Of a DNA stretch of 64,000 nucleotides, positions 44,185-56,172 are shown piece after piece. The DNA is taken from assembly GCA_024867545.1 (NCBI GenBank), contig JANFNE010000005.1, positions 1,364,001 through 1,428,000 of the forward strand. Direction: 5' to 3'. The translations under genes were made by a program, and so were the position numbers. The notes under the pieces are model-generated. The model ran no database searches. It saw nothing but the letters and a program-made list of their open reading frames with translations, and was not told the DNA's origin. The stretch's first letter is position 1; every line of letters starts with the position of its first letter. This DNA is from Phytopythium helicoides. Its lineage: Eukaryota > Oomycota > Peronosporomycetes > Pythiales > Pythiaceae.

Positions 44185-47100
44185 ATGGCGCAGCGGCCGT
44201 GGAGCTGGACGCGCATCGACGGCCGCAATGTGCTGGCCGTGCCCGTGCGCGCGGCCGTGCACCTGTACGACAGCGACGACTTCATCCTGCTGCACGCCAT
44301 CGCGGCGCGCGACGCCTCGCCCGTGCGCCTCGTGCGCTTCAGCGCCTTCCACGGCAAGCTGGCGGCGCTCTCAGCCGCGCGCATCGTGGTGCACGCGCCG
44401 CAGCGCCGCGCCGACCGTGCCGTGGCCTTACGTGCCGCTCTGCGACTTTTCACTCGCGGCGGGCGGCGCCGCCATCCGCGGGCTCTCCTTCTCGCGCTGC
44501 GCCGACCAGCTGCTCGTGTGCGGTGACGGCATCGCCGTGCTCGACGTGCACGCGCTCGCACACTCGGAGCTGCACCTCTGGACGGACCACGCGGGCTCAG
44601 GCGCATACAGCGATGAGGCGAGGCTGCGGATGTGGGAGCGCAAGCAAGAGCCCGCCGACGTGGCCAAGTTCTCGCCCAGTGCCGCCGTGTTCGCGTCGCT
44701 GGCTGTCGATGCGCCGGCCGTCAAGGTCTGGCGCATGAAGCGCGCGGCGGCGCACTTGCCCACTCACGGATCCTCGATCGTGGCGGCTGGCGTGCAGAAC
44801 CTACAGCACGCGGGCGGTGACCCGATCGTGTACTTCTCCTGGAAGCCTGCGCAGACACCTCGCCGCGCCGTGCTCGAGACAGACGGCTGCAGGCGACCCG
44901 AGTGGTTCGAGCCCGCACGCTTGCTGCTCACATGCTCAGGCTGCGGCGCGGTCAATATGCATCTGGACGGAAGAACAGCCAGCACCTGGACAACTTCCGG
45001 CATTTGTCCCGATTGTGGCGTTCTCTCCCGCCGCACCCTATTGACAACTTCCGCTGGGTCATGTCCAAGAGCAGGAGTCCGAGCGACGAGCGCTTCCGCG
45101 AAATGGAGGATGGCATAGGCGACTGGATATCGGGCGTCGACCGTAATGGTGTGCTTCGGCTTTGGCGTGTCCGTGGCCTCCGTTCGTATCACAGCAGCAC
45201 AGCCGCGTCTCCAAGCGTGGAGGAGACACCCGTTCCAACTCCAAGTTGATGAAGATGCAGCGACCAATCTTCGCTACGGTGAAGCCTGTGTCATGGCGTA
45301 CTTTTCGCCAAGCCACCTTGGGATGCCATCCAAGTTCAATATTGTTATGGAGCGCGCCGACCGCATTCTGCTGTCATTCGACGTACTGGTGGACGTAACC
45401 GTAGATGTATTGCGCGAGCGCGTGCGTGGTACGAATGGCGCGTCGACACTCCCGTCTCTGCGGCGATCGCTCGGTGCCCAGCCAGCCTGCAAGAATCCGC
45501 AAGAAGAGCTGGTTTCGTACCCACGTGGGCTCCATCGCAGCGCTGGCTGCTCACCCGTCGCTCCCGCTCGTAGCGAGTGTGGATACACCTAGGAGTGGAG
45601 GCCGCACCGAGGTGCTCATCTACTGGCTGTCATTCTCGGCCTTCTCGGCTGAAACCCGGCTAATCCCATCCGGAGTGCTCCCGTGTGTAGACGACGAGGG
45701 CAAAGGCGTGCTGTGCGTTCAGTGGATCCCGACTCTGCACTTTGACGCGACGCCCATGTTGCTAGTGGCGTATGCATCTGGGCGTGTGGAGGTGTACGGT
45801 CGATCGGCAACGGCGGCAGGTGTTGTAACGTCACCTGTATCGGACACGGTCATATACAACAGAGTCGGCAAGCCGGAGCCGTCGGCCTTCTCTCACAAAG
45901 TCTCCGAGCACTGCACCCTGGACATACTTCGACTACGCGACTGGTGAGTCAGGAGCCGAGTATGAAGTTGAAGTTGTCAAACGTGCCGACAATGACTCGG
46001 TTGTGCGCGTCGAGGAGTCGGTGGATGGTCGCAAGCTTCTGATAGCAGAGCCAACAGATCACGTCGAGGAGGCTATGACTAGTCCCACACCAGGTGACGA
46101 GCTCGTTGCTGTGGATGGGCAAAGCGTCATGGGATACCGCCCAGACGACGTGCAGAGGATGCTGCGGAAGCTGCCAGCAGGAAGAGCCATTAGCATGCGT
46201 CTGCGAGCGCACAGTCATGGATCATCACCAATGCCCGAGCTGACTCTTGCAAGTCGAAGCCAAGACGGCTTGTCGACTGAGCCTGATGCTTCCACTCCTG
46301 GTAAGAACTGGATTTCATCTGTGCCATTCATGAGGAGATACAGCAGCAAGTCAGTAGAAGAAGAACTAGACCATAGTGTGGATGATCACGCGAGAGAGCT
46401 GCAGCGAGGCTTCCTATCAAGCTTGCAGGCATCACTTCCATCAACACCATCGACAGCAGATCCATATTCGCCATTGGCGTCGACATTAGATCCGTCGTCA
46501 CCCCGACCCGATCAGTCCGCATCTATCGTCCACGCAGGCTCGATATCGACTTATGGAGGGTGGACTTCGCTACTCTCAACGCCAGTCGCGGATCAGTTAG
46601 CGCTCGTATGCGTCTGCCCCGCGTATGCAGATGATGGCGACTACATCCCAGATTCCATCATCTTGTTCGGCTTGTCAAATCTTCCTGGTTCCCTACTTGC
46701 ATGGAAGGGTGTTCGCTCTCGCGACAGCAATTCGTTTGAGCTGCGTCCGCTGACGGTAGCACGTGGATTCGTCGATGCCAAGCACAATATTACGGCCATC
46801 AGCGGAGAGCGCGACTACCGCCAGCGGGCATTCAGCACGGCAAAAACTAGGAGCCCATCGAGTCGTGTGGATACAGAAGCATTCAATTCGCTTTTGTTTG
46901 TGGGGGATACGAATGGCTCTGTAGAGCACTGGCGCTGCCGCGTGGCTGAAGATGAAATCCACTTTACTCTAATGAGCGCTTATCAGGCTGCGGGCGACTC
47001 TGTAGATCGACCGCGGCCATTAGGAGATGAAGCACGGGTGTTCAACCGTCGTGGATACGTTGCAAGCGCCACTGCTGTGCTAGACGGACCCGCTGTTCTC

Positions 47101-50100
47101 CAGATTGAGGTTGATGACCCCAACCGCATTGCAGTGGTTCGCGCGGATCGTCCACATGAGCTTTCGATTCTGGAAGCGGAGTCAGGACTTGGGATTCTTC
47201 GATTGGATGAGTGTCTCGCAGAAGGTAAGATTCGTGGACGAATTTTGGGGTTTTGCTGGTGTGCGGGTCATGTTGAGTTCAACGTGGATGCACTCGTCGT
47301 CAACTATTCGTCGGGTCTTGTGGTATATCATTTTGATACATCGACTCGGAAGTGGACAGCCATGGGGGATAGCATAGGTGGTCAGCTAGCTCTTTTCGAT
47401 TGCACTCGAGACGCTTCTGCGCTTTTGATCGGCGGTGGGAGCTTTACAGGCGGGGCAGCGGCAGATGAAGAAAATGTATCTGTATCGAACGAGATGCCAT
47501 TAGTTGTGGGCAAGTGGGATGAGCCGGGGCGGTTGCTCCAAGATGCGATGGACTGGAAAGCACCGATGGTTCCACAACAGCTGCCAGTGTGGCACCCATT
47601 CGTCGTCCTTACCACATTATTCGGTATGCATGCCCGTGTTGGCGAGAAGGACACAGCTTTGGCCGCAGATCGTGTCACGTACTCGTTTTCTCGCGCATTC
47701 AAAGACGCCGTGCAGATGCTCAAACTGCTTGCAGATGTCGTGATGGATGCAGCATCGACTCGGCGTAGTGCACGAACAGGAGTTCTATCTGCGAAGAAGC
47801 GCGCCGATGCAGTGGTTATCGGTCGCTATTCTACCGCAATTCACAAGCGCACGGACATTAATAAAGCAGAACTGCTATTTGCTCCATCAACCGCTCGGCG
47901 ACTGGACCCAATCCTGACTGAAGACCCCGTAGAAGATCTGACGACCCTCTCTAGGCAAGAAACGCAGATCCTTCATGCAGCACTAGACGTTTTGCTCTTG
48001 GGAACAGATCACTCTGTCAAGTCGAACGCACTGCTGCTATTTGGTTCATTTGAGACCCAGCACCTAGTGCTGATGAAAGCAATTTTGAGCTTTGTGGACG
48101 CGATTCAATCTCTTGGATTCGACTTGGATGCCTCTGGTGCCGATCTAGGCGCAAAGCGATTCTTTGCTACGCACTTGTTTACCAAATCACTAAAGTCAGC
48201 ATTGGATGCGTATGGTGTGCACCAGCCAACATCCAGCGACAATCCAGCTGAAGACGGCGCCTCGACAACCATGGACGAGCAGTCAAGGGAGGCACCAGCG
48301 TCCGCTGTGCTGTGGGCACTGCACTCAGATGCCCAGCGATTTATTGTTGATAGATGCTGTTTAGACCCTCAGTTGACGTGGGAGCACCACCTTGGGCCAA
48401 TGTGGCTTGGGCTGTGGATCAAGGATGTCAAAGATTTGCGCGACGTCGTGGAGAGGTGGAGTGCAATGGATGCAAATCTTGATGCAATTGGGAAAATAGT
48501 TTAACTAGTACGCTTGATCACAAACAGGTTTGCGAAGCAGGCATATGCGAGATCACGTGATGCCATGCAAGTGTGTCTCTACTACGTGGCATTGGGCAAG
48601 AGCAATATTCTAGGTGCACTAGCCAAGATGGCTCGTGACGACCAGAATAAGGTGCTCACTGGAGACGTTCGGTATTGTCTTGTCGGGATTAGAAATTTGA
48701 CTGGATTATCATGTGATTACAGAAACTGGCGATGTTCCTAGAAAACGACTTCACTCAGGAGCGCTGGAGTTCTGCGGCAGTCAAGAACGCGTACTCGTTA
48801 CTGAGCAAGAAGCGCTTTGAAGCGAGTGCTGCTTTTTTCTTGCTGTGCAATCCGCCACGAATCCAAGAAGCTGTTCGGGTCCTTGCCGTCCGTCTGGGAG
48901 ACCCAAGTCTGGCGCTGGTTATTGCGCGTCTTGTGGAGTATCGCATGAGTATAGATTTCAAGCATGACTTTATGGTAGAATCTACTCAGCGTGGGGTGAC
49001 ACCAGCGGGAGACGTCGCTAAGCGCTTGATCCGTGAAGATTTAATTCCACTCTTTCGTCAGCGACGAGATCAATGGCTTGAGAGCTGCGCGTTTTGGTGG
49101 CTTGAGGAATTTGAACATGCGTGCGCGATTGTATCGCCAACGTCCCAGGAAGTCGATGTGGCTCTAAATGACCACGAGGATGAAGTAACCACAAGTCCAA
49201 CTAACTCAGACACCCTTCTGGTAAAGAAGACGCAAGCGGCGGTGCGATTTTACGTCAACCTGACATCAATCCCGCTCTTTTTTCAGCATCTCCACTCATG
49301 CGAGAACACATCGGCACTTCAATGGGCAAAGACGCGATCAAATAGCCGCCGATTCCGCCTAGCTTCAGTCACCGACATCGAACATGCCTTCGCATTTGCT
49401 GCGTACGTTTGCAAGCGCAATGGGCTCAGCGACACAGCACTGGTCGAGATGCTGCAGGCTCGACACTTGATCAACACACACGCGCGTCTTGATGAGGCTG
49501 CTGTGGAGAGTATCTCTAGCGACGTTGTTGCTGACAAGATCCAACCGTCGCCGCGACTCAAGTCTTCTCCCCACCGCAGGCTCGTAGTAACTACAAATGG
49601 CGACCTCCAGGTTGACAAATCGGCGCTATTGTCTCCGCGAATGGGCGTGTCAATGCGCAACATGCTGGTTGATCGCCTTTCAAATACATCAAGCGATGAT
49701 TGGGTGACATCGGGAGGAGGTGCAGGTGGTGGATGGGGAGCTAGCCCGAGGCGCATGAGCGACATTCATCAAGCCTTTTCGCCTACATGGCGCAGCCCCA
49801 CAGGGAGTCCCCGCGGTCGGCGAGCGCTTCATCGCTCACGAACGACGAGCGACTGGTCAGATCTAGTCCCAAACTCGGATTCATCCATCAAGATGGAGGC
49901 TGCTCCGTGGCTGAAGGCTCAATTAGCTGACCTCGAATGTCGTCGCTGGTCGTCTTCTGCGTTCGTAGGCAAGATGATCGGGCTTCGCGTGGCACGTGAG
50001 ATGATTGCCCACTTCCGCGCCGACCTGGATGCACTTTTCTTGCATGTTGCTGCCGAGAGTGATATTGAAGACTCTTCCAAGAACTCAACCACTTGCTCCT

Positions 50101-52905
50101 CGGGACACAGGAAGTACTTGGAAGAGCTGTGCGCTCCTTTATGCACACAATTTCAAGTCGAAACTGCTTACGTACTTGAGGCTGCCTTGGCTGTGCTGCA
50201 GCCACACGCGCACCTGCATTTAGCCGAAGTATGCTTCCTTCTTGCCCAGCTGCACCGGCATGCAGCACTGCAAAAGTGGATTCAGTATGTCGCACTGTGT
50301 GTTCTGCGCTCATGCGCTACCTTCGCGTCTTGTCGTGTAACGGACCATGTGTACCGCGATTGGGAAGGGCTTACAGTTCAGCTCTGTTATCTTGTACATC
50401 TTGATGCGTCTGGGGAGCTTGCGTTACCACCGGAGGTGGTTGCACAGGTGACTGTAGCAGTTCGCACGGGTATTGTTTTCCTCGGTTGGATCCGGCATCG
50501 CGCCGACATCGTGCGCGACGCTATCTCTCGCTCCTTCGGTGCGTGCATGACAGTCATCCTGCATTTACTTTTTCTGTGCCTTCCCAATAATACTTACTCG
50601 CTGGTTATGCAGCTTGTGCCGACAGCAGGTGCTTCCAAGCTCAGCTCGGTTGCATTCTCCACTCACCTGGCACTTCTGAGAAATCTCGAGAAATCGATTG
50701 ACGACAACGCATCGGATTCAGATGAGCCAAATCACTCGTCCCGTTCGAGTCGCGCTCCAGCATTTGATACAAAAGGTCGGCTTCACCTTCCTTGGATCCG
50801 TCGCAGCATATCTAGCAGACAAAGACGCGGATGATCCATCAGGGGCTGCGAATTGGAGAGAGATGCACACTGGGGTCAGCCGACACCAATCGAAGGTGCG
50901 TAAAATGTACTCACTCGTGTTGCTAGTGTCAATTTTGCGCACACTCTACGCCCGTGCCACATCTTTTCTCGATGCCGTTGCATCGGCATCTTCTAGCGAA
51001 AGTCGACACGCCCACGCTGTAAATGGCACAATAGACGCCAAGAAGGAGCTGGATATCGCAAGCTCGTTATTTACGCCTCGCAAGTTGTGGAAAGACCTCG
51101 GTGAAGGACCGCTCGAAGGTGTCAAGCGATGGTTTGCACTCACAGAATCGCATTTGCGGTTCGAGTTCGACTATTCGGTGCAAGAGCTGCAGTGTGTTTG
51201 CGGTCTCTACGGACTCGATCGCGCAGCTGTTGATCTCGTCTCTCGGTTTAGACGCATTATCAGCCTCCCGTGATGAACAAGAGCCAACTCATACCAGTGA
51301 AGAAGAGGCTGAGAACGGAAACGATATATCAAAAAACGAAGAAGCTCTGCTTCAGCAGCTGGAGATTCGTGGGCTTTCTCGCGAGCTGCACTGGTCGCTG
51401 GCTCAGACGAGCGATGACTATATACTCTTGCTGCTCAAGGAGAATGTAGCGCTATCTGTGCGAAGGTTTCGAGCTGACCCGCGCATTTATGTCGACTGCT
51501 TCCTGCTGCGCGATGCGTTTCGATGGTTCACCGTCTGCGGTATTTTCGAAGACCCGATCGCAGATGGCCACGCTTTTCTCGCCCGATGTTGTAAACAGCG
51601 CAAGCTCAGGTTGTTGGTTGCGCATCGAGGACAAGACTCACACCTGTTCCCGCACTCGACGCCGCGTCCGACATCGCATTCACCTGGGATAAACGGAAGT
51701 GCACATGGGAGTGCCTCTGATGATGCCTCAAGCCAAACATCAGAGCACGAAAGTCCGCTGACCTGCAGTTTTCTTCCATCAAGCCATGATGTTTGTGGAT
51801 CCCTGGGAAGTTGAGGCTGTTGACAGCGCACGGAGATACATTCATGGCATGGCAGCTCCACGTCATGTGGAGCTCGGGCGTGACCGACTGAGTCCACTGT
51901 GTGACGAAACGTGTGACGAGATATTAACATCTGTGTTTGCTCGAGACACCGACCTTGTTGGCATGTGGAAGGAAGCTCATGGCGAGGGCTGGCTCGTGAC
52001 AGCCATCACTCAGTACCAACTCGACGGTGTACGTTCGGTGCGGCGGAGGGACAATACACTGGATGGAGACGAGGAGGAAGAGGAGCCTCGGGTTCCGTAT
52101 CTGGTTGAAATCCACTCGCGCGCGCAGCGGAATGCCATGTTTCAGGAGACAGGTCTCCCGCACCGCTTCGTGGGGATCATCTCGGTGCGAGAATGGGTTA
52201 CCGTAGCTGTGCGGCGATCGATGTCTGACTCGTGAAATGGCTAGTAGGTGAATCTGGTGGAAGCGCGTGACTTGCCATCGTGTAACTGGATAGCTGAGGG
52301 GGTAAGCTGTTGCTTTGCCCGTTGGCGGGGTTTACAGTGAACTGGAACTAACCCTATGCAAACCAGTCGAACAGAGTGACCCGTATGTGTTTCTGGAGCT
52401 ACTACATGCGCATGAAATACCGCGAGCCGAACCCGATGGGTGGAGTGTCACGGCTTATCGCTCTCGCGTATCTCCTGGGAAAAGCCCAACGTGGGGCGAC
52501 GAGTTTGTTTTCAGGTTTGCCGTTCCGACGCATGAGAATCACGTGAGGCCAACCCGGCGGGAGAGCTCGAGGAGTGCGGCCATCGCCACCGATCTATGGG
52601 CTGCGCACACAGCTGATCCAGAAGACGAGGCAGTGGATGCGCTGGAGTCGCTCTTGCCGCCGCTGTTCCAGGGGCCACCCGTTGTGCTCCATTGTGCCGT
52701 GTTTCACAAGAACAAGGTACTCGCGCACCAGCTCCTGGGGCGTACAGAGCTAGAGCTTGGTGCGCTTACTTCCGGGACGCCTGTTGATCGGTGGCTGCCC
52801 TTGGACGGCGGGAAAAGCGGCTCATTGCATGTGCGCGCATCGTTGTCATTTCAGCTCATGTGCTCGTCCGTCGCGGGAGCCACAGAGCTCGAAGCGCTGC
52901 GCTGA
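44185..52905 (+). CDS. Giant Rav1/DmX-like (RAVE complex) protein with PDZ-like and C2-like domains
   Basis: Rav1/DmX (rabconnectin-3) proteins help assemble the vacuolar/endosomal V-ATPase. Order: N-terminal WD40-type repeats (44185-45880; HVGSIAALAAHPSLPLVASV, GVLRLWRVRGL); a PDZ-like segment (about 45958-46215; GDELVAVDGQSVMGYRPDDV); more beta-propeller-like sequence (46540-47400; LFVGDTNGSVEHWRCRV); the Rav1 C-terminal region (48350-48960; HHLGPMWLGLWIKD, CLYYVALGKSNILGALAKMA, FTQERWSSAAVKNAYSLLSK, AAFFLLCNPP); linkers; and a terminal C2-like domain (about 52240-52880; VNLVEARDLPS, SDPYVFLELL, SPTWGDEFVFRF). Introns 48456-48527 and 48652-48722 restore frame exactly. Frame changes near 44425, 44965, 45200, 45470, 45930, 50775, 51225 and 51800 look like single-base errors. 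The first ATG is 120 bp after the peptidase pseudogene. Confidence 0.82.
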
Positions 52906-52956
52906 TCGACTGGCCAACTACGAGTGTATATCGTGTAAAGGCGATTTTGACTGGTA

Positions 52957-53615
52957 CTAGGCGAACTCGAGATGCGCGATTTCCATGGAGCCGAACACCA
53001 CCACGCAGTCGTCCAGCGCATCCTGCCCTCCGGCGGTCAGCTGGTGGATAGCGAGGCGATTCGACACATTGCGCAGGTACTTACAGGGTCGTCCGCTGCG
53101 CGCTCTGCGATCGACGGAAAGTAGCTTGCCACGGCCTCCCGTGCCTTGTCATCTGTCTGCAGCACCTCATAAGCGTTCATTCTCGACACAACTACGAAGT
53201 GCAGCGCGCGTACCAGCAGCACCTCGGGGGTGAAGCGCAGCTCGTCGCTTTCGAGTCGGCACAGGTCCCCGCCGGTCTTGCGCACGTGCACGCTCGCCTC
53301 CTTGTCGGCCTGCGCCCTTGCGCGTCAGCTCGTCCTCTCAATGTCCATGGAGAGTAGCTGGCGCACCTCGTAGTCCAGCACCGTGAGCTTGTACTCGGCG
53401 TAGCCGCCATGGGAGCAGCGCACACTGGCACGACGTCACGCTCAGCTCTCTCTCCAGCCCGCCGCACCGCTCGCCGCCACGCACCAGTCGTCGACCGGCA
53501 GCTGCTCGCCCAGCAGTCCCAGCTGCCGCCGCGAGCGTGCGCACACGAAATAGCCCTGGAACCACGCGGCGTGCGGGAAGCACAGCGCGGCGCGTCCGCT
53601 GCGCTTCATCTCCAT
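52957..53615 (-). CDS. Hypothetical protein, convergent with the Rav1-like gene
   Basis: Readable as MEMKRSGRAALCFPHAAWFQ ... YAEYKLTVLDYEVRQLLSMD ... RLESDELRFTPEVLLVRALH ... ending LTAGGQDALDDCVVVFGSME and IAHLEFA before the stop at 52957. Last intron about 53042-53085 (GTAAGT to CCACCAG). Frame jumps near 53450 and 53320 must be bridged, by introns or single-base errors. The protein looks globular and alpha/beta with conserved-looking hydrophobic blocks, but I do not recognise it. Start at 53615 is tentative; the start codon of the divergent acetyltransferase gene is only 113 bp away. Confidence 0.5.
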
Positions 53616-53728
53616 GATCTCCGGCGGAGAGGGCAACTGACACCTGTTGATACGGGACGCGGGTCGGTTTTCCGAGTCTGAAGCAGACCCATCATTCCGG
53701 ACCACCCTCCACTTCCGCACTTGCCGGC

Positions 53729-54273
53729 ATGGAGCTCGTGAGCCTCGCCGAGCGGCCGGAGCTCGCGCGCGCCGCGCGGACGCTCAACCTGGGCGTGCTG
53801 CCCGTGCAGCCGCCCGAGTTTGTCTACCGGCGCGCGGCCCGCGACGCGCTGCGGCTTTCGTGGGCCGCGGTGGACGCCGCAAGCGGCCGCGTGGTCGGCG
53901 CGGTGGTCGCCGAGCTGGAGCCGGACGCGCGCGCGCCGACGCGGGCGCAGGTGCAGGTGCGGACGTTGGCGGTGGACGCGCGGTGGCGGCGGCAGGGCGT
54001 CGGACGGGCGCTGCTGGTGCGCGTGGTCGAGCGCGCCGAGCTGCTGGCGCGGAGCAGGGATGACGGGCAGCCGGAGGTGCAAGCGCTGAGCCTGCACGTG
54101 CACGCGGCGAACGAGGACGCCATCGCCTTCTACAAGAGCGTGGGGTTCGAATGAGACTGCGAGGATTGACGGGTACTACCGGCGGCTGGAGCCCGCGACC
54201 GCCGTCGTCATGCAGTACGAGCTGAGAGCGAGCAACGGAGAAGAAGGCACCACAGCGGCTTTGGCCAAATAGA
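53729..54273 (+). CDS. N-alpha-acetyltransferase of NAA50 type (GNAT fold)
   Basis: GNAT acetyltransferase. VRTLAVDARWRRQGVGRALL is the acetyl-CoA-binding motif A (RxxGxG/A), followed by SLHVHAANEDAIAFYKSVGF and, after a shift, ETARIDGYYRRLEPATAVVM. The NE-AI-FY-k-GFE and YY-RxEPA-A blocks match NAA50 (San), which acetylates Met-starting N-termini alongside NatA and supports sister-chromatid cohesion in animals. The frame breaks at about 54150, where GAATGAG reads as a stop. Dropping one A restores the conserved end through to TAG at 54273, so I treat it as one base error, not truncation. Length after repair is about 180 residues, normal for NAA50. Confidence 0.8.
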
Positions 54274-54319
54274 GTGATGATTGCATGTAGACTGCTGCAC
54301 ACAGCTAGGCTAGACTGGA

Positions 54320-55651
54320 CTAGTAGTAGGCCTTGAAGGTGGCCTGCGAGAACTGGTCAAAGTTCATGGAGTTGTCCCAACGCGAGTGGAGCGGCGGCAC
54401 GCCCTTGGGAAGGTTCTCGGTGCGCGTCGCAGCCTCGGGGTCCACGCCCTCCGGCACGCTCATAGGCTCCTCAGGCAGTGGCTGCATGAACACGGCGAGC
54501 GTCTCGCGGTTCACGCCTGTGACCTGCGGCCCTCGCACGGCGTGCGGCGTGGCCTGCAGCGCGCCGCCCGACAGAATCTGCGACGACTCGCCGATCTGAT
54601 ACACGAGGTGCCCCGGCGGGATGTTGGCCTTGACAATCTCGCCCTTGCGATTCTTGACGTACAGCCCTGCTTGGCCGTCCGGGTTGGCGATTGGCTGGCC
54701 GTTCATGTCGGTGAACATGGCCTGCACAAGCCCCGTGAGCGCGCCGTGGTCATTGTGCCAGCCGCACCACGAGAACGAGTCCTCGAGCGTCGTCGCTTGC
54801 TTTTGCGCCTCGATCTGCTCCTCTGACAGCGAGAAGTAGTGCAGCAGGCTGTGTCGAGCGCGAACGTTTTGCCCAAGTTAGTCGCAAGAGCGCGGGAATC
54901 GAACAGCCACTCGTTTAATACGCACCGAGCCTTGGAACACTTGGCCGTGCGAATGATGCGATGCAGCTTGCCGGCCTCGTACGACTTGATCTTGGACTGG
55001 GAATTCCAAGCATCCACTACAAATTAGCGGCATGTCGAAACGGGTCATTGTGGAAGCAATTCTACACGCACCTCAACGAGCGAGTCACACTGCTGGGCGA
55101 TGAGCAACCCGGTGTCGACGATGAGCTGACCGAGCGTCATGAAGGCCGACTCAAGCGCCGGGATCTCTGCAGCGAAGGCGTCCATCTGCGCGTTAGCGAT
55201 CATGTGCTGCAGAAGCTGCAGATCCAACCGCGGCTACCGCTCACCTTCGGGCCAGATGTTGGGGTGGTAGAAGGCCGGGAACTTGTCGATGAGCTCCTGG
55301 TTGCCGCCGGTCACGTCGTTGGTCTCGGGGTTGTTGTAGTAGGATCCCTTTGGAGAAGTCGGGCTTGCCCTGCAGGTTCTCCTTGCCGTGGCTCCATCCG
55401 AAGCTGTAGTAGGCCTTGGCGAGCGTGTACTTTTCCTTGACCTCGTCCGGCAGGTTGGCGAACTTGAAGGCCAGCGGCAGCAGGTCGTCGCGCTTGGGGT
55501 TGAGTCCGGGCACGTCGCTGACGACCAGGATGCCCATGCCGTCGTAGCCGAAAGCCTCCTCGACGGCGGCGCCAAGGTCCGCGCGCGCCACCAGGTCCTT
55601 GTACGACACGATGGGCACGTCACGCGCCTCGGGGGCTGCGAACTGCGGCAT
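54320..55651 (-). CDS. 2-oxoglutarate/Fe(II)-dependent dioxygenase (isopenicillin N synthase-like fold)
   Basis: N-terminal DIOX_N-type region (MPQFAAPEARDVPIVSYKDL; FGYDGMGILVVSDVPGLNP; LPDEVKEKYTLAKAYYSFGW). The C-terminal double-stranded beta helix carries the Fe(II) site: WCGWHNDHGALTGLVQAMF gives His-x-Asp and ATPHAVRG the distal His. NRETLAVFMQP supplies the Arg that pairs with 2-oxoglutarate. Such enzymes hydroxylate or cyclise small molecules; the substrate cannot be told. Introns: one ending at CGACACAG near 54844, starting GTGCGT near 54925, and one near 55020-55080. A single-base break lies near 55350 (FSKG then SYYNNPETND). It shares a divergent, CCAAT-rich promoter with the ERO1 gene. 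Confidence 0.8.
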
Positions 55652-55899
55652 GGCGAGCGGCGGTGGTGGTCGTGGGGTGGAGCTCCGAGCTCTGCAGTAG
55701 ACGCGGCGAATCGGCGACTGGCGCCTCGCCACCAGGCGCCGCCACCATCAGCGAGCCATGGTGGCGGTATGTCGAGCGGTGAATACCCGAGGCAGAGACA
55801 GAGCAGTACGCGCGACTCTCTTGGTTGTTGTATGCGAATTGCATGCAGGCTTTCGGTAAGCATTCGCTTCAGCTAATTGAAGTTGACAGGCAGCCATTT

Positions 55900-56115
55900 C
55901 TAGCCAATGACGAATGGCTGTGATGCGCTTTTGCGCCAATGAAGAGGCAGGAGGAGCGTATTTATGCATCGTCTCTTTTCAGCCAATCCTGATGATTTGA
56001 AAGTCTCTTTTGGGCCAATCCACTAGCAGTAGTAAATCGAGTTTACGCCATCTTTTTGAGCGAATCCGGTGCCGATCGCGTCAGCCACGCGAACGTGGGG
56101 AGCGCTGATTGGCCA
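55900..56115. promoter_or_regulatory. CCAAT-box cluster in the divergent promoter of the dioxygenase and ERO1 genes
   Basis: CCAAT at 55904, 55936, 55983 and 56015, and the complement ATTGG at 56108. The 18-bp element GTCTCTTTT(C/G)(A/G)GCCAATC occurs at 55971-55988 and again at 56003-56020, 32 bp apart, with a weaker third version near 56050 (CTTTTTGAGCGAATCC). CCAAT is the classic NF-Y (HAP) binding site; use here is inferred. Confidence 0.6.
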
Positions 56116-56172
56116 AATCGCTGCAATACCGATCTGACTAGGAAAACCGAGGCAACCATTTCTCGAACGGCA

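Noticed and set aside
53729..54154. NAA50-like protein as a truncated enzyme ending at GFE
   Set aside because: The conserved YYRRLEPATA end continues immediately in the next frame to a proper stop, so an extra base is more likely than truncation.
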